DNA of 64,000 nt from Thiosymbion sp942492625 (lineage in GTDB: Bacteria > Pseudomonadota > Gammaproteobacteria > Chromatiales > Chromatiaceae), in the NCBI GenBank assembly GCA_942492625.1, contig CALOFM010000015.1, positions 39,074 to 103,073 on the forward strand, in the 5' to 3' direction. Shown here in pieces: positions 36,151 to 45,943 of the stretch (position 1 is its first letter; each line of letters begins with the position of its first letter). Position numbers and translations under genes: made by a program. The notes below the pieces were generated by a model that saw only the letters and a list, made by a program, of their open reading frames with translations, had not been told where the DNA came from and searched no databases.

Positions 36151-38601
36151 ATGCAATCCTGGATTCTGTTTCTAGTCCTCTCGATGTGGCTGCCGGCCCT
36201 GGCCTCGGCCGGTACGGATCTCCGTCCCGCCGGCCTGCCCGCAGACGCGGATCCTGGGGTGCTCCAGGTCATGACCCTGGGGGGCGAGAAGCCCACCGAG
36301 GCCCTGCGCCTACCTCTGAAACACACCAGGGTAGAGATCAGCGTGGAGGGATTCGTGGCCCGGGCGACGGTGGTTCAGGAGTACGGTAATCCCTTCGAAG
36401 CGCCCATCGAGGCCATCTATACATTCCCGCTGCCCAACAAGGCGGCTGTGGATCGCATGCGCATGCGCATCGGTGACAAGACCATCGAGGGCAAGATCAT
36501 GCGCCGGGAGGCGGCACGGAAGGTCTACGAGCAAGCAAAAGCAGCGGGCAAGCGAGCAGGCCTGTTGGAGCAGGAACGGCCCAACATCTTCACCCAGTCG
36601 TTGGGCAACGTCATGCCCGGCGACGAGATCCGCGTGGAGATCTCCTACGTGGAGATCTTGACCTACAGGGACGAGGGAGCCTTCGAGCTGGTGTTTCCCA
36701 TGGTGGTGGGCCCACGCTACATCCCAGGCACCCCGATCGGCGCGAAGGGCACGGGCTTTGCCGAGGATACAGACCAGGTGCCGGATGCCTCCCGTATCAC
36801 ACCACCCGTCCTCAAGCCTGGCGAGCGCAGCGGTCAGGACATCTCGGTCACCGTGGAGCTGGACGCCAAGCTCCCGATCCGGGCACTGCATTCGGTTTCC
36901 CATGCGGTGGACACCAAGACCCTATCCCAGCAGCGCCGCCGGGTGGAGCTGCACCCCAGCGACCGCATCCCCAGTAAGGACCTGGTCCTGCGCTGGAAGG
37001 TCGCGGGGGATGCCCCCCAGTTCGCCCTCATCCCCCATCACGAGTCCGGGCGCGGGGGTTGGTTCACTCTGATAGCCTTGCCCCAGGAACGGGTGACGGA
37101 TGAGCAGACCCTGGCCAGGGACCTGATCTTCATCATTGATACCTCCGGGAGCATGCGCGGGCGGCCCATGGACCAGTCCAAGCAGGCCATGGATCGTCTC
37201 ATCTCGGGTATGCGTCCTACGGATCGCTTCAACATCGTGCGATTCGCCGGCGATTCCGCCACCCTTTGGTCCGAGCCCAAACCCGCTACCCAGGCGAACA
37301 TCTCCCAGGCACGGGCCTTCGTGGAGGCCATGCGCGGTGCCGGGGGCACCGAAATACGCAAGGGCGTCAACCAGGCCCTGGCGATGCCGGCTGAGCCCGG
37401 ACGCCTGCGCATCGCTATGCTGCTGACCGACGGCTACGTGAGCAACGAGGCGGCCATCCTCGACGATATCGAGCGCGAGCGTCGCGGCGCCCGGGTATTC
37501 GCCCTGGGGGTGGGTAGCTCTGTCAACCGATTCCTGCTCGACCGGGTTTCCCTAGTGGGCCGTGGCGACGTCTTCTACGTACGCCCCGATGAAGACGAGA
37601 CAGAGGTCGTCGAGCACTTCTTCAAGCGGGTGGATCGCCCGACCCTGGCGGATATCCAGGTCGATTGGGGAGGGCTGGACGTGACCAGCCTGACCCCCGG
37701 GGCCATCCCCGATCTCTGGCAGGGACAGCCGTTGCTGATCCATGGCCGCTACGAACAGGGCGGGGAGGCGACCATCCGTATCCGAGGGCACCTTGGCAAG
37801 GCCCCCTTCGAGCGGGCCATCCGGGTCCGTCTGCCCCGGGACACCCAGGACAACCCCCTTATGGCCCAGGTCTGGGCCAGGGCCCGGGTGAAGGAGCTGA
37901 TGATCCTTGGGGATAGGGAGATGAGTACCGAGAAACGCAACGAGGCGGTCACCGAATTGGGATTGGAGTACGGCATCCTGACCCGGTGGACCTCCTTCGT
38001 GGCGGTCGAGGAGAAAGTGGTCAACCAGGGCGGAGAGCAGAAGACCGTCGTCCAGCCGGTTGAGTTGCCCGAATTCGTCGACTATGAGGGGGTATTCGGC
38101 GAGCTGGCTAAGGACGGAATGATGTCCCAGTTCCAAGCGCAGACGTCTGCCGGGACCATGACCGACAGGGCCCTGCTCTATTCGCAACCACCGGCCATGC
38201 CGGCCGCCGCCCCGGGCAGGGAGCACGCGCCTGCTATCCCCGAAGAGCGCAACAAATCCGTGGCGGAATCCGTGCCGCCGACACCCTGCCGTATCGAGGC
38301 CCTGACCGTTAGCGGCGGACTGCGTCACCCCCAGGTTCGGCAGCGGTTGTCCGCCGGCCTGGCAAAGCTCTGCAAGGCCCTGAAACCGGCTGTCTATTGG
38401 CCCCAGACCTACAAGTTGCGTCTGCTCATCGCCCCGGACGGGTCGGTCAAGCGTCTGGAGCTATCCCGCAAGGACAAGGCGACCCCGGCGATGCGCCAGG
38501 AACAAGAGGAGCTGCGCAAGGAACTGAGGCAGTTGGACTTCGGTAAGGTGCCCGGTGGCGGGAGCGTGCAGGTGGAGGCCAAGTTGGTGCTTCGACGGTG
38601 A
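36151..38601 (+). CDS. Exported VIT and von Willebrand A domain protein
   Basis: An 816-residue protein with a signal peptide (residues 1-20, SWILFLVLSMWLPALASA). The VIT domain covers about 45-185 (LKHTRVEISVEGFVARATVV, YTFPLPNKAAVDRMRMRIG and GNVMPGDEIRVEISYVE). The VWA domain covers about 325-500, with an intact metal-ion-dependent adhesion site DTSGSMRG and later TDGYVSN. A low-complexity linker (about 680-715) leads to a C-terminal domain of about 90 residues that resembles a TonB-like or AgmX-type beta module (YKLRLLIAPDGSVKRLELS). Homologous marine proteins combining a VIT and VWA domain with a sortase-like gene exist; no sortase gene or LPXTG signal is visible here. The start follows CAGGAGAT. 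Likely a periplasmic or surface adhesion/assembly protein. Confidence 0.85.
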   Translation: MQSWILFLVLSMWLPALASAGTDLRPAGLPADADPGVLQVMTLGGEKPTEALRLPLKHTRVEISVEGFVARATVVQEYGNPFEAPIEAIYTFPLPNKAAVDRMRMRIGDKTIEGKIMRREAARKVYEQAKAAGKRAGLLEQERPNIFTQSLGNVMPGDEIRVEISYVEILTYRDEGAFELVFPMVVGPRYIPGTPIGAKGTGFAEDTDQVPDASRITPPVLKPGERSGQDISVTVELDAKLPIRALHSVSHAVDTKTLSQQRRRVELHPSDRIPSKDLVLRWKVAGDAPQFALIPHHESGRGGWFTLIALPQERVTDEQTLARDLIFIIDTSGSMRGRPMDQSKQAMDRLISGMRPTDRFNIVRFAGDSATLWSEPKPATQANISQARAFVEAMRGAGGTEIRKGVNQALAMPAEPGRLRIAMLLTDGYVSNEAAILDDIERERRGARVFALGVGSSVNRFLLDRVSLVGRGDVFYVRPDEDETEVVEHFFKRVDRPTLADIQVDWGGLDVTSLTPGAIPDLWQGQPLLIHGRYEQGGEATIRIRGHLGKAPFERAIRVRLPRDTQDNPLMAQVWARARVKELMILGDREMSTEKRNEAVTELGLEYGILTRWTSFVAVEEKVVNQGGEQKTVVQPVELPEFVDYEGVFGELAKDGMMSQFQAQTSAGTMTDRALLYSQPPAMPAAAPGREHAPAIPEERNKSVAESVPPTPCRIEALTVSGGLRHPQVRQRLSAGLAKLCKALKPAVYWPQTYKLRLLIAPDGSVKRLELSRKDKATPAMRQEQEELRKELRQLDFGKVPGGGSVQVEAKLVLRR

Positions 38602-39127
38602 GGCGCGGGGGCGTCCTGGGAGGATGGCGTCCCAAAAAAATTAGCGCTTCGCCTTGCCCGCGTGGCTCCCTTCGACGTCTCCTGAACGCTGAATCCGGAC
38701 CTAGCGGTTTGCCGTTGAGGGCCGGCGGTTCCCGACTCGCCGCAGTTGATCGTGGGCAACCTTGAACGGCGGCAATCCTAACCTGAGTGGACAGTTCGCC
38801 GTATCAAGCAGCCAACCGCAAAATGATTTCTTGCGTGATGAATAGGTGGGCCATGGCAACTGCGAGCACGACGACGGCAATGTAGGGGATCGGTACACAC
38901 ACGCCGGGCAAATCTTTTCAGAGCTTGCTGTGCCGGCACAGTTTTCAGTTCTTGACCGATAACGATTCCCTGTATTCGGGTGCTTTGAGAAGATCCCCTG
39001 ATCACGCGTGTCATGGAATCCTCGAGAATACCTCTCTCGGTGGGGGCAGATGTGCATCGCAGGGCTGCTTGACGGGACCTCGTCGACAGGCCGATCAGCG
39101 GATCGACGAGGTCGCTGCCCCTGAAGG
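38602..39127. other. Intergenic region with a 10-bp inverted repeat
   Basis: No gene. A perfect 10-bp inverted repeat ACCTCGTCGA/TCGACGAGGT lies at 39077-39086 and 39103-39112, just past the stop of the minus-strand cytochrome peroxidase gene. It could act as its terminator, but no U-run follows. Confidence 0.45.
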
Positions 39128-40594
39128 CTATCGCTGCTGCGTGACGATCTCCTCGGTCACGGTGGTGGCCTGGTTGCCCCAGGCACCCCGCACGTAACTA
39201 GCGACGGCCGCGATCTCCGCGTCGCTCAGCCCCTGTTGGATACCGACCGGGGGCATGACCGCGTTGAACACCTTGCCGTGGACGCTGATCTCGCCGCTGC
39301 GTCCGTGGATGATGGTGTGAGCCACGTAACTGCCGTCGCCTTCCTGCACGCGCGGGTTGCCTGCCAATGGCGGGAACACACCGGGCACGCCTTTCCCATC
39401 GGCTTGGTGGCAGTTGACGCAGGTGCCCTTACCCTCGAACAGCGCCTTGCCGTCGAGTCCCGCAGCCGCGGTGACCGGGCGCACCCAGTCCTCCATGCGG
39501 ATATCCGGCAGGGGGCCGCGCAGGGCGGTCAGGAATGCCTTGAGGTCCTGCTTTTCCTGATCGCTCAAACCGATCGGCTTAATCCGCGGGTCCTGATTCC
39601 GGGCCTTGTCGCCACCACGGTCATAGTGGTCGATGATCTCGTCCACAGTCCAGTAGCGGCCGTCGTGCATGTAGGGAGCAGTATCGGCCAGGTTGCGCAG
39701 GGTCGGGGTCTTGAAGCGGCCCCAGTCGGTTGCCTCGTGGGTGATCAGATAGCGCCCGGGATCGGTGGTGATGCTGTCCCAATCGGCATTCTTCGTGCGC
39801 TTGGCATCGAACTTGAGCACCTTCTGACGGGCCTCGTCGTCGAGGATGGGATTGTGCGCGAGTCCAACGTTGTGGAAGCTCGAGTCCGTGAAGTTGGGGC
39901 CATTGTGGCAGGAGATGCAGTTGGCTTTGCCCTTGAACAGGGCCATGCCGCGCACGGCCGCCTCCTCCATCGCGGACGCATCGCCGCCGGCGTAGTGGTC
40001 GAACGGACTGGGGCCAGTGACGATGAAATGGCGCTGAAAGACGGCGAGCGCCTTGCCGTAGTCGGCGGGATTGGGCTCACTGCCGTAGGCCTGCTGGAAC
40101 ATCTTGACCATGTTCTCGTCTTCCTTGAGCACCGCCATGAGCTTGTCGATGTCCTGGCCCTTATGGACCGGGTTCTTGGTGGAGCCGAGGGCCTGCTTCT
40201 CCAGCGGCCAGGCGCGCCCGTCCCAGATCAAGGCCTTGTTGTGGCCGACATTGATGAGCGTCGGCGAGTTACGTCGCTCGACCCATCCCGGGTTGGCCGG
40301 GGAAAGGGGTGTCTGCACTGTCCATCCCTGGTGAGGCAGGTGACAGGTGGCGCAGCTCATGGTCCCGGTGCCCGAGACCCGGTTGTCAAAGAAGAGCGCG
40401 CGTCCCAGCGCGAGGCGGGCCTCGGTCGGCGCATTTTCCGGGTTCGCCTCCACCGGCGGCAGGGGCCCGATGTCTGGAACCTTCGCGCCATCGGCTGTGG
40501 TGACGGTGACAATGGCCGACGAGGCCGCGGCGGCCCAAAGGCCCAGCACACAGGCCAGCACCGACTTTCCCATTCGCTTGCGTTGCTCGGTCAT
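39128..40594 (-). CDS. Tri-haem cytochrome c peroxidase-like protein
   Basis: A 488-residue exported protein (signal peptide about 10-27). Two haem motifs, CATCH (81-85) and CISCH (226-230), lie in a di-haem cytochrome c peroxidase/MauG-type core with WDGRAWPLEKQALG and FKTPTLRNLADTAPYMHDGRYWTVDEIIDHY. A third, CVNCH (392-396), lies in an added C-terminal class I cytochrome c domain (GKALFEGKGTCVNCHQADG to IAAVASYVRG). The fused domain could deliver electrons to the peroxidase core directly. The start has GGAGGGGGG upstream. It is divergent from katG, so two peroxide-removing enzymes flank one 617-base control region. Confidence 0.92.
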   Translation of the reverse strand: MTEQRKRMGKSVLACVLGLWAAAASSAIVTVTTADGAKVPDIGPLPPVEANPENAPTEARLALGRALFFDNRVSGTGTMSCATCHLPHQGWTVQTPLSPANPGWVERRNSPTLINVGHNKALIWDGRAWPLEKQALGSTKNPVHKGQDIDKLMAVLKEDENMVKMFQQAYGSEPNPADYGKALAVFQRHFIVTGPSPFDHYAGGDASAMEEAAVRGMALFKGKANCISCHNGPNFTDSSFHNVGLAHNPILDDEARQKVLKFDAKRTKNADWDSITTDPGRYLITHEATDWGRFKTPTLRNLADTAPYMHDGRYWTVDEIIDHYDRGGDKARNQDPRIKPIGLSDQEKQDLKAFLTALRGPLPDIRMEDWVRPVTAAAGLDGKALFEGKGTCVNCHQADGKGVPGVFPPLAGNPRVQEGDGSYVAHTIIHGRSGEISVHGKVFNAVMPPVGIQQGLSDAEIAAVASYVRGAWGNQATTVTEEIVTQQR

Positions 40595-41211
40595 CGCTCC
40601 CCCCTCCCAATGCGGTTATGTGCAGGTCGCCGAGAGACTGTCGGTGACGACATCCCCTTCGGCAACACGGGTATATAAAAAGTAGACGATCTCCCTGCGA
40701 ATTAAACAGGGGAGTCCTGCAGTTATTCCCGACGGTCGGTCAGATGAGGTGTTTCGGCCTAATCGGACGCCCGTGGCTGGAGCTGCGTCGCCTCGGCGCA
40801 CGCGTAACGCGTGCCCGGTCGCGCCGCACTATATTGCTGCTTCGTCTAACAGGCATGGATCCTCGATCGTGGACTTGTCCGTCGTCCTATCGGCCTTCTC
40901 GCTGCTGCCGTTGCAACCACTCAACATTGGTAGGGAAGATCGCTCAGCTAAGGTCGGACATCGTCGGCCTGGCGCGAACCGATGTCCTGCCGTGATCGGA
41001 TTTTCCTATCGTTCGGATAGCTTTTTCCACATGGCTCTCCTGAATTTGATGGTCTACTTTTTTCGTACGCGAAGCCTTTGCCGCCGCAAAGCCGATCCGT
41101 TTTGGACCGCGTCGTTCAGGTGCATGCTCAGACCGCCTCGCGAAAACAAAAACGGAGTAAGGTGCTTTGCGTCCGACAATCGAACAAACCCACTACGAGG
41201 AGATGACTCAC
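40595..41211. other. Divergent control region of peroxidase and katG
   Basis: 617 bases between two divergent peroxide-related genes. No gene is supported. I could not identify an OxyR-type site with confidence. A GAGGAG ribosome site for katG lies at 41197-41202. Confidence 0.4.
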
Positions 41212-43412
41212 ATGCTCAGAAAAGCGTTGGCCGCAGCCATCCTGGCCGCCCTTCTCTCCACGCCCGCGGCGGCGAACCCGGCCATGGCGTCCGGCAAGGC
41301 AAAGTCCAACCAGTTCTGGTGGCCGGAACAAGTTCACCTAGGCCCGCTCCGTGACCACGTAAATCCAATCCGTACGGTGACGACTTCGACTACGCCAAGG
41401 CTTTTGCGAGTGTTGACCTCAAGGCGCTGAAAGCGGATATCGAGGAAACCCTGAAAACATCGCAGGACTGGTGGCCGGCGGACTGGGGTCACTACGGCGG
41501 GCTGATGATCCGCATGGCATGGCACAGTGCGGGCACCTACCGCATACATGACGGCCGCGGCGGCGCCGATGGCGGCCAGCAGCGCTTCGAGCCGCTCGGC
41601 AGCTGGCCGGATAACGCCAACCTGGATAAGGCGCGTCGCCTGTTGTGGCCGGTCAAACAAAAGTACGGACGTAATGTGTCCTGGGCTGACCTGATGATCC
41701 TGGCCGGTAACGTAGGGCTGGAATCGATGGGTTTCGAAACCCTGGGCTTCGCCGGCGGGCGCGCGGACGACTGGGAGGCTGATCTGGTTTACTGGGGTCC
41801 CGAAACCGAGATGCTCGGCAACGACAAGCGCTTCAATGAGGCAGGCGAGCTGGAGAAACCGTTGGCTGCCGTGCACATGGGTCTCATCTACGTGAACCCG
41901 GAGGGTCCCAATGGCAATCTCGACCCGGTCTCCGCTGCCGCGGACATCCGTCAATCGTTCGGCCGCATGGCAATGAACGACGAAGAGATCGTTGCGCTGA
42001 TTGCGGGTGGCCACACCCTGGGCAAGGTTCATGGCGCCACGAAAGCCGACTGCGTTGGCCCCGAACCTGCCGCCGCCGCGATCGAAGAGCAAGGCCTTGG
42101 CTGGAAGAACAAGTGCGGCAAGGGCAATGCGGAAGACACCATGACCAGTGGCCTGGAAGGCGCCTGGACCCAGACGCCGACTGCCTGGTCCATCCTGTAT
42201 CTCAATAACCTGTTCAGCCTCGAGTGGGAAAAGCAGAAGTCACCAGGTGGTGGAACAGTGTGGGTGCCAACCGACAAGTCGTTGCATACATCGGTGCCGG
42301 ATGCCCACGTCGAGGGCAAACGTAATCCGCCTATGATGCTGACAACGGATCTTTCATTGAAGGAAGATCCCGGCTTCCGCAAGATCGCCGAGCGTTTCTG
42401 GAAGAATCCGGGGGAATTCGACGAGGCGTTCGCGAAGGCTTGGTTCAAGCTGACGCACCGTGACCTGGGCCCGCGCGCCCGCTACGTCGGCAGCGAGGTC
42501 CCGGAGGAAGTGTTCATCTGGCAGGACCCGGTTCCGGCGGGCGAGGTGATCAGCGACAGCGAAGCCGATGAGCTGAAGGCGCAGATCCTGAGCTCCGGTC
42601 TGACCGTGCCGGAGCTGGTCAAAGCGGCCTGGGCGTCGGCGTCTACCTATCGCTACTCTGACATGCGCGGCGGTGCCAACGGTGCACGCGTGCGACTCGC
42701 TCCGCAGAAAGACTGGGTAGCCAACGATCCGAACGAATTGACCAAGGTCCTGGAGACGCTGGAGAAGGTCAAGGAGGATAGCGGCAGCAAGATCTCCATG
42801 GCCGACCTGATCGTCCTCGGCGGCGCCGCAGCGATCGAGAAGGCAGCCAAGGATGCCGGTCACGATGTCAAGGTGCCTTTCACACCGGGTCGTGGTGATG
42901 CGACACCGGAGATGACCGATGCGGCATCCTTCGACGTGCTGGAGCCGAAGGCGGATGTCTTCCGTAACTTCTACAGCGATGGTGCTTACGGCTCCCCCAC
43001 TGACATGATGGTGGAGAAAGCCGACCTGCTGAGCCTGACCGTGCCCGAGATGACTGCGCTGGTCGGCGGTATGCGTGCGATGGGCGCCAATGCCAATGGC
43101 TCGAAGCACGGCTTGTTCACCGACAATCCCGGGACGCTCACCAACGACTTCTTCGTCAACCTGCTCGACATGGCAACCGAGTGGTCGAAGGTGAAGGATG
43201 CCGAGGGCATCTACGAGGGACGCGACCGCGCCACGGGTGAGCTGAAGTGGACGGCGACGCCGGTGGACCTGATCTTCGGATCGAGTTCCGAGCTGCGTTC
43301 CGTCGCCGAGGTCTATGCGTCCGCGGACGGCAACGAGCAATTCGTCCGCGATTTCGTCGCCGCGTGGACCAAGGTGATGACGGCCGACCGCTTCGACCTG
43401 GAGCGGTCGTAG
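41212..43412 (+). pseudogene. katG: Catalase-peroxidase with signal peptide, one frameshift
   Basis: A bifunctional haem catalase-peroxidase of about 733 codons. The ATG at 41212 (GAGGAG 9 bases upstream) encodes a signal peptide (LRKALAAAILAALLSTPAAA), then ASGKAKSNQFWWPEQVHLGPLRDH, the normal KatG start. At about 41355-41362 the frame shifts: the expected SNPYGDDFDYAKAFASVDL continues in another frame and is then open to 43412. The active-site distal Arg-Trp-His is in MIRMAWHSAGTYR, the tyrosine of the Met-Tyr-Trp adduct in HMGLIYVNPEGPN and the proximal His in LIAGGHTLGKVHG. The C-terminal pseudo-peroxidase half is complete. The signal peptide predicts a periplasmic KatG, a rarer form. All conserved residues downstream are intact, so a single sequence error is as likely as true inactivation. 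Confidence 0.88.
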
Positions 43413-43422
43413 GGAAAAGCTC

Positions 43423-43455
43423 CTCGGGCCGTGGCTGACGTAGGCCCGGCCCGAG
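43423..43455 (+). terminator. Hairpin after katG
   Basis: Perfect 8-bp stem CTCGGGCC/GGCCCGAG with a 17-base loop, ten bases after the katG stop. No U-run. Confidence 0.35.
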
Positions 43456-43896
43456 CGCTCGCGTCGAGTCAATGGCTGCGGGTTCCCGTCGCTCCGTTGC
43501 AACAATATCGTGGTGGCGCTTCCGTCAATTTCTGCTTATCTCGGTTTTCAGCTTCGAACGCACGGCAGGATTATGTCGGTCCGCAATGCGAACTCAACCG
43601 GTCCTTCGCGATCACCGGTTGATAATCTGATTCTTGCCAAAGCCAGGAAACGAATGTGTCCTACATGAAGGGCGGCTCCTGGGACGACTGAGCCGCTCGC
43701 CCGGATCGATTGACTGACCGGAGTGGGTCGTGAACGGACAGTGACCTGTGGAGGCGAGGGTCTGCAAACAGGTTCCAAGAAGCTCCATCACGCAGCTTGC
43801 AAGAACGCCCGTTAACTAGCGTGGTTACTCGCACGGTTCAGCGCTTCGGGGCGCGAGCCAAACCGTGGGCGCCGATGGATCGGTTAAGATCGGCCC
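43456..43896. other. Intergenic region, nothing recognised
   Basis: 441 bases between katG and the Rpn-family gene. No gene or repeat was recognised. Confidence 0.4.
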
Positions 43897-44814
43897 ATGA
43901 ACCACGACCAGAACTTCAAAAACCTGATCCTGGACTATCCGCACCAGGCCCTGGCCTTCTTCGCCCCCGAGGAGGCGGCAGGCATGCTTGCCGATGCCGA
44001 AGTGCTGCCGGTGCGCCAGGAGCAGCTCAAGGAACGGCTCGGCGAGCGCTTCCGCGAGCTCGATGTGCCGCTGCTGGTGCAGTGGCCGGACGGTCGGCGC
44101 GAAGCGCTGCTGTTCGTGATCGAGGAGGAGAGCGACCCACGGCGCTTCTCCATCCACCGCTTGGCGCATTACTGCCTGGACCTCGGCGAGCTGCTCGAGA
44201 CCGATCGCGTGGTCCCGGTCGTGATCTTTTTGCGCGGCCGGGCGCATCGCCGCGAGCTGATCCTCGGCGGCGAGCGTCACACCTACCTGCGCTTCCAATT
44301 CCTAGCTTGCGAGTTGGCCACCATTGCCTACGAGCACTATCGGGAAAGCGACAACATCGTCGCCCGCATCAATCTGCCGAACATGCGTTGTGCTCCGGAG
44401 CGCAAGCTTGACGTCTATGCCGCTGCCATACGCGGCCTGGTGAGCCTCGAGGCCGATCCGGAGAAGCAGCTGAAATACTTCGATTTCATCGACATGTATG
44501 CGGATCTCAACGACAATGAACGCGACCAATACGCGCGGGAGTATCCCCAAGAGGCCGAGATCATGGGCACGTTTTCTGAACGCTATATCCAGCAAGGCCT
44601 GGAGCAAGGTATCCAGCAAGGCTTGGAACAAGGCATCCAGCAAGGCAAGCAGCAAGGTGAAGCGATGATCCTGCTGCGCCAGCTTCAGCTGAAGTTCGGC
44701 GAGGTGCCCGAGGCGGTGCGGCGCCGAATCGAGGACGCCGACGCCCGGACGTTGCTTGCCTGGTCCGAGCGGGTGCTGATGGCCGGGAGCCTTGAGCAGG
44801 TCATCGGCGATTAG
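43897..44814 (+). CDS. Rpn/PD-(D/E)XK-family transposase-like nuclease
   Basis: A 305-residue protein of the Rpn/YhgA-like family with a DUF4351-type C-terminus. The N-terminal HDQNFKNLILDYPHQALAFFAPE is typical. A nuclease core follows with EALLFVIEEESDPRRFSIHRLAHYCLDL (acidic residues before a helix). Near residue 230 is a tandem run encoding QQGLEQGI twice and QQGKQQGE, from 24-bp DNA repeats at 44590-44661. The C-terminal MILLRQLQLKFGEVPEAVRRRIEDA is the DUF4351 signature. Rpn proteins are recombination-promoting nucleases common in transposon-rich genomes; some act in phage defence. No partner gene is seen. Confidence 0.85.
   Translation: MNHDQNFKNLILDYPHQALAFFAPEEAAGMLADAEVLPVRQEQLKERLGERFRELDVPLLVQWPDGRREALLFVIEEESDPRRFSIHRLAHYCLDLGELLETDRVVPVVIFLRGRAHRRELILGGERHTYLRFQFLACELATIAYEHYRESDNIVARINLPNMRCAPERKLDVYAAAIRGLVSLEADPEKQLKYFDFIDMYADLNDNERDQYAREYPQEAEIMGTFSERYIQQGLEQGIQQGLEQGIQQGKQQGEAMILLRQLQLKFGEVPEAVRRRIEDADARTLLAWSERVLMAGSLEQVIGD
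44590..44661 (+). repeat. 24-bp tandem repeat inside the Rpn gene
   Basis: Three units, the last diverged, each encoding eight residues (QQGLEQGI type). Such repeats allow in-frame length change. Confidence 0.8.
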
Positions 44815-44841
44815 AGGGACTGCAAACCAGGCGCTCGCGCA

Positions 44842-44901
44842 TTATGTAAAGTACCGTTCGTCCGCGGAAACCACCATCCCTACATCCGTAACTTTACATA
44901 A
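44842..44901. repeat. 60-bp element with perfect 11-bp inverted ends
   Basis: TTATGTAAAGT at 44842-44852 and its exact complement ACTTTACATAA at 44891-44901, with 38 bases between that include CGTTCGTCCGCGG. It lies 28 bases after the Rpn stop. It could be a recombinase site, an empty tyrosine-recombinase element end or a miniature transposable element. No recombinase gene is next to it. Confidence 0.6.
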
Positions 44902-45082
44902 CAAGTATTATACGCAACAACATATTGATTCTAAAGCATTATTGATTGCGCCGCCTGACGTCTTCAGGGCCTCGACTCAACATCGCTGAGGCCGTTACCG
45001 ACCCGCCTTGTGCGTCTGCATGTAGGACCGTAAGATCGCGTTGATCCGCGTTTGATAGCCCGGTCCCTGATGTTAAATCCAA

Positions 45083-45343
45083 ATGGCGAAGCGATTCACG
45101 GAGAAACAAGGCCAGTACTTGGCCTTTATCTACAACTACGCGGTGATGTTCGGACGAGCTCCGTTTGAGGCTGATCTGCAGCGCTTCTTTGGAAGTTCGC
45201 CACCGACCATCCATCAGATGGTCGTGAAACTCGCGGAGAGGCAACTGATCAGCCGCAGGCCGGGCGAAGCACGATCAATAGAGTTATTGGTCTCTCCCGA
45301 AGAAATGCCTAGACTTGTGCGCCCATCAACCAGACAAAGTTAA
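45083..45343 (+). CDS. LexA-like winged-helix protein
   Basis: An 86-residue protein matching only the DNA-binding domain of LexA. MAKRFTEKQGQYLAFIYNYA and SSPPTIHQMVVKLAERQLISRRPGEARSIELL form the winged helix with a recognition helix around PTIHQMVVKL. The self-cleaving peptidase half of LexA is absent. Small homologues of this type are scattered in cyanobacteria and purple bacteria, often beside mobile DNA. Probably a small repressor; its target is unknown. Confidence 0.75.
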   Translation: MAKRFTEKQGQYLAFIYNYAVMFGRAPFEADLQRFFGSSPPTIHQMVVKLAERQLISRRPGEARSIELLVSPEEMPRLVRPSTRQS

Positions 45344-45652
45344 CGTCTGTTGACGGCCAGGAAGAGACAATGCCAGGGCCGCTCACCAATCGCTATTGTT
45401 GCAGGAAGGCGACATACTTCTAGATCGCCATCCCGCGTTAGGCTCGATCGCGGCCGATCCTCAGAGCGTCGATTTGGTGTGACCGTTAAACGCTGGTTGC
45501 GATCACTGCCTTAGCTGCAGCAGGTGGAGAAGTCCGGTTACGGACATTGTCTTGCGGCCCCGACGGTCCACCATTAGGCCGGCAGCGTAGCGTTGCCCAC
45601 GCCTACACCCGTCTCTCTGATATGGCTACGGGGCGTCAATAGGTCCAAGGTG
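45344..45652. other. Intergenic region, nothing recognised
   Basis: 309 bases between convergent genes with no clear terminator or gene. Confidence 0.4.
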
Positions 45653-45943
45653 TTATTCGACGTGAACGATGACTGCGCCAGTTGAGATCCTAGGGACATC
45701 CGCACCAATTTCCCCTGCATTTTTTGCAATCCACTCCTTCGCTTTCTCAACGCTTTCATCAATGCCTGCCATATCTTCGCAGATAGTCACCGAGTATCCG
45801 CCATCACTGCTGCGGGCAAGCGTGTAGCTCACAATACCCTTGACCGTACGCATCAGGCTGCCCACGTCTGCCTTGTGCTCCTCCATCACATCAAACAGCT
45901 CATTTGCACCTTTTCCAGAATACGCTCTGACCACTATTTGCAT
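45653..45943 (-). CDS. Small dimeric alpha/beta-barrel-like protein
   Basis: A 96-residue protein starting at 45943 with GAGAGGA 8 bases upstream; the open frame continues upstream to 46018 without family-like sequence. The pattern MQIVVRAYSGKGANELFDVMEE, SLMRTVKGIVSYTLARSSDGGYSVTICED and ESVEKAKEWIAKNAGEIG follows the strand-helix-strand-strand order of small ferredoxin-like (ABM/DUF-type) proteins common in rhizobia. No catalytic residue is evident. Confidence 0.65.
   Translation of the reverse strand: MQIVVRAYSGKGANELFDVMEEHKADVGSLMRTVKGIVSYTLARSSDGGYSVTICEDMAGIDESVEKAKEWIAKNAGEIGADVPRISTGAVIVHVE

Noticed and set aside
39236..40678. 480-codon open frame opposite the cytochrome peroxidase
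   Set aside because: Antisense of a gene with three haem motifs; the protein has no motif of its own.
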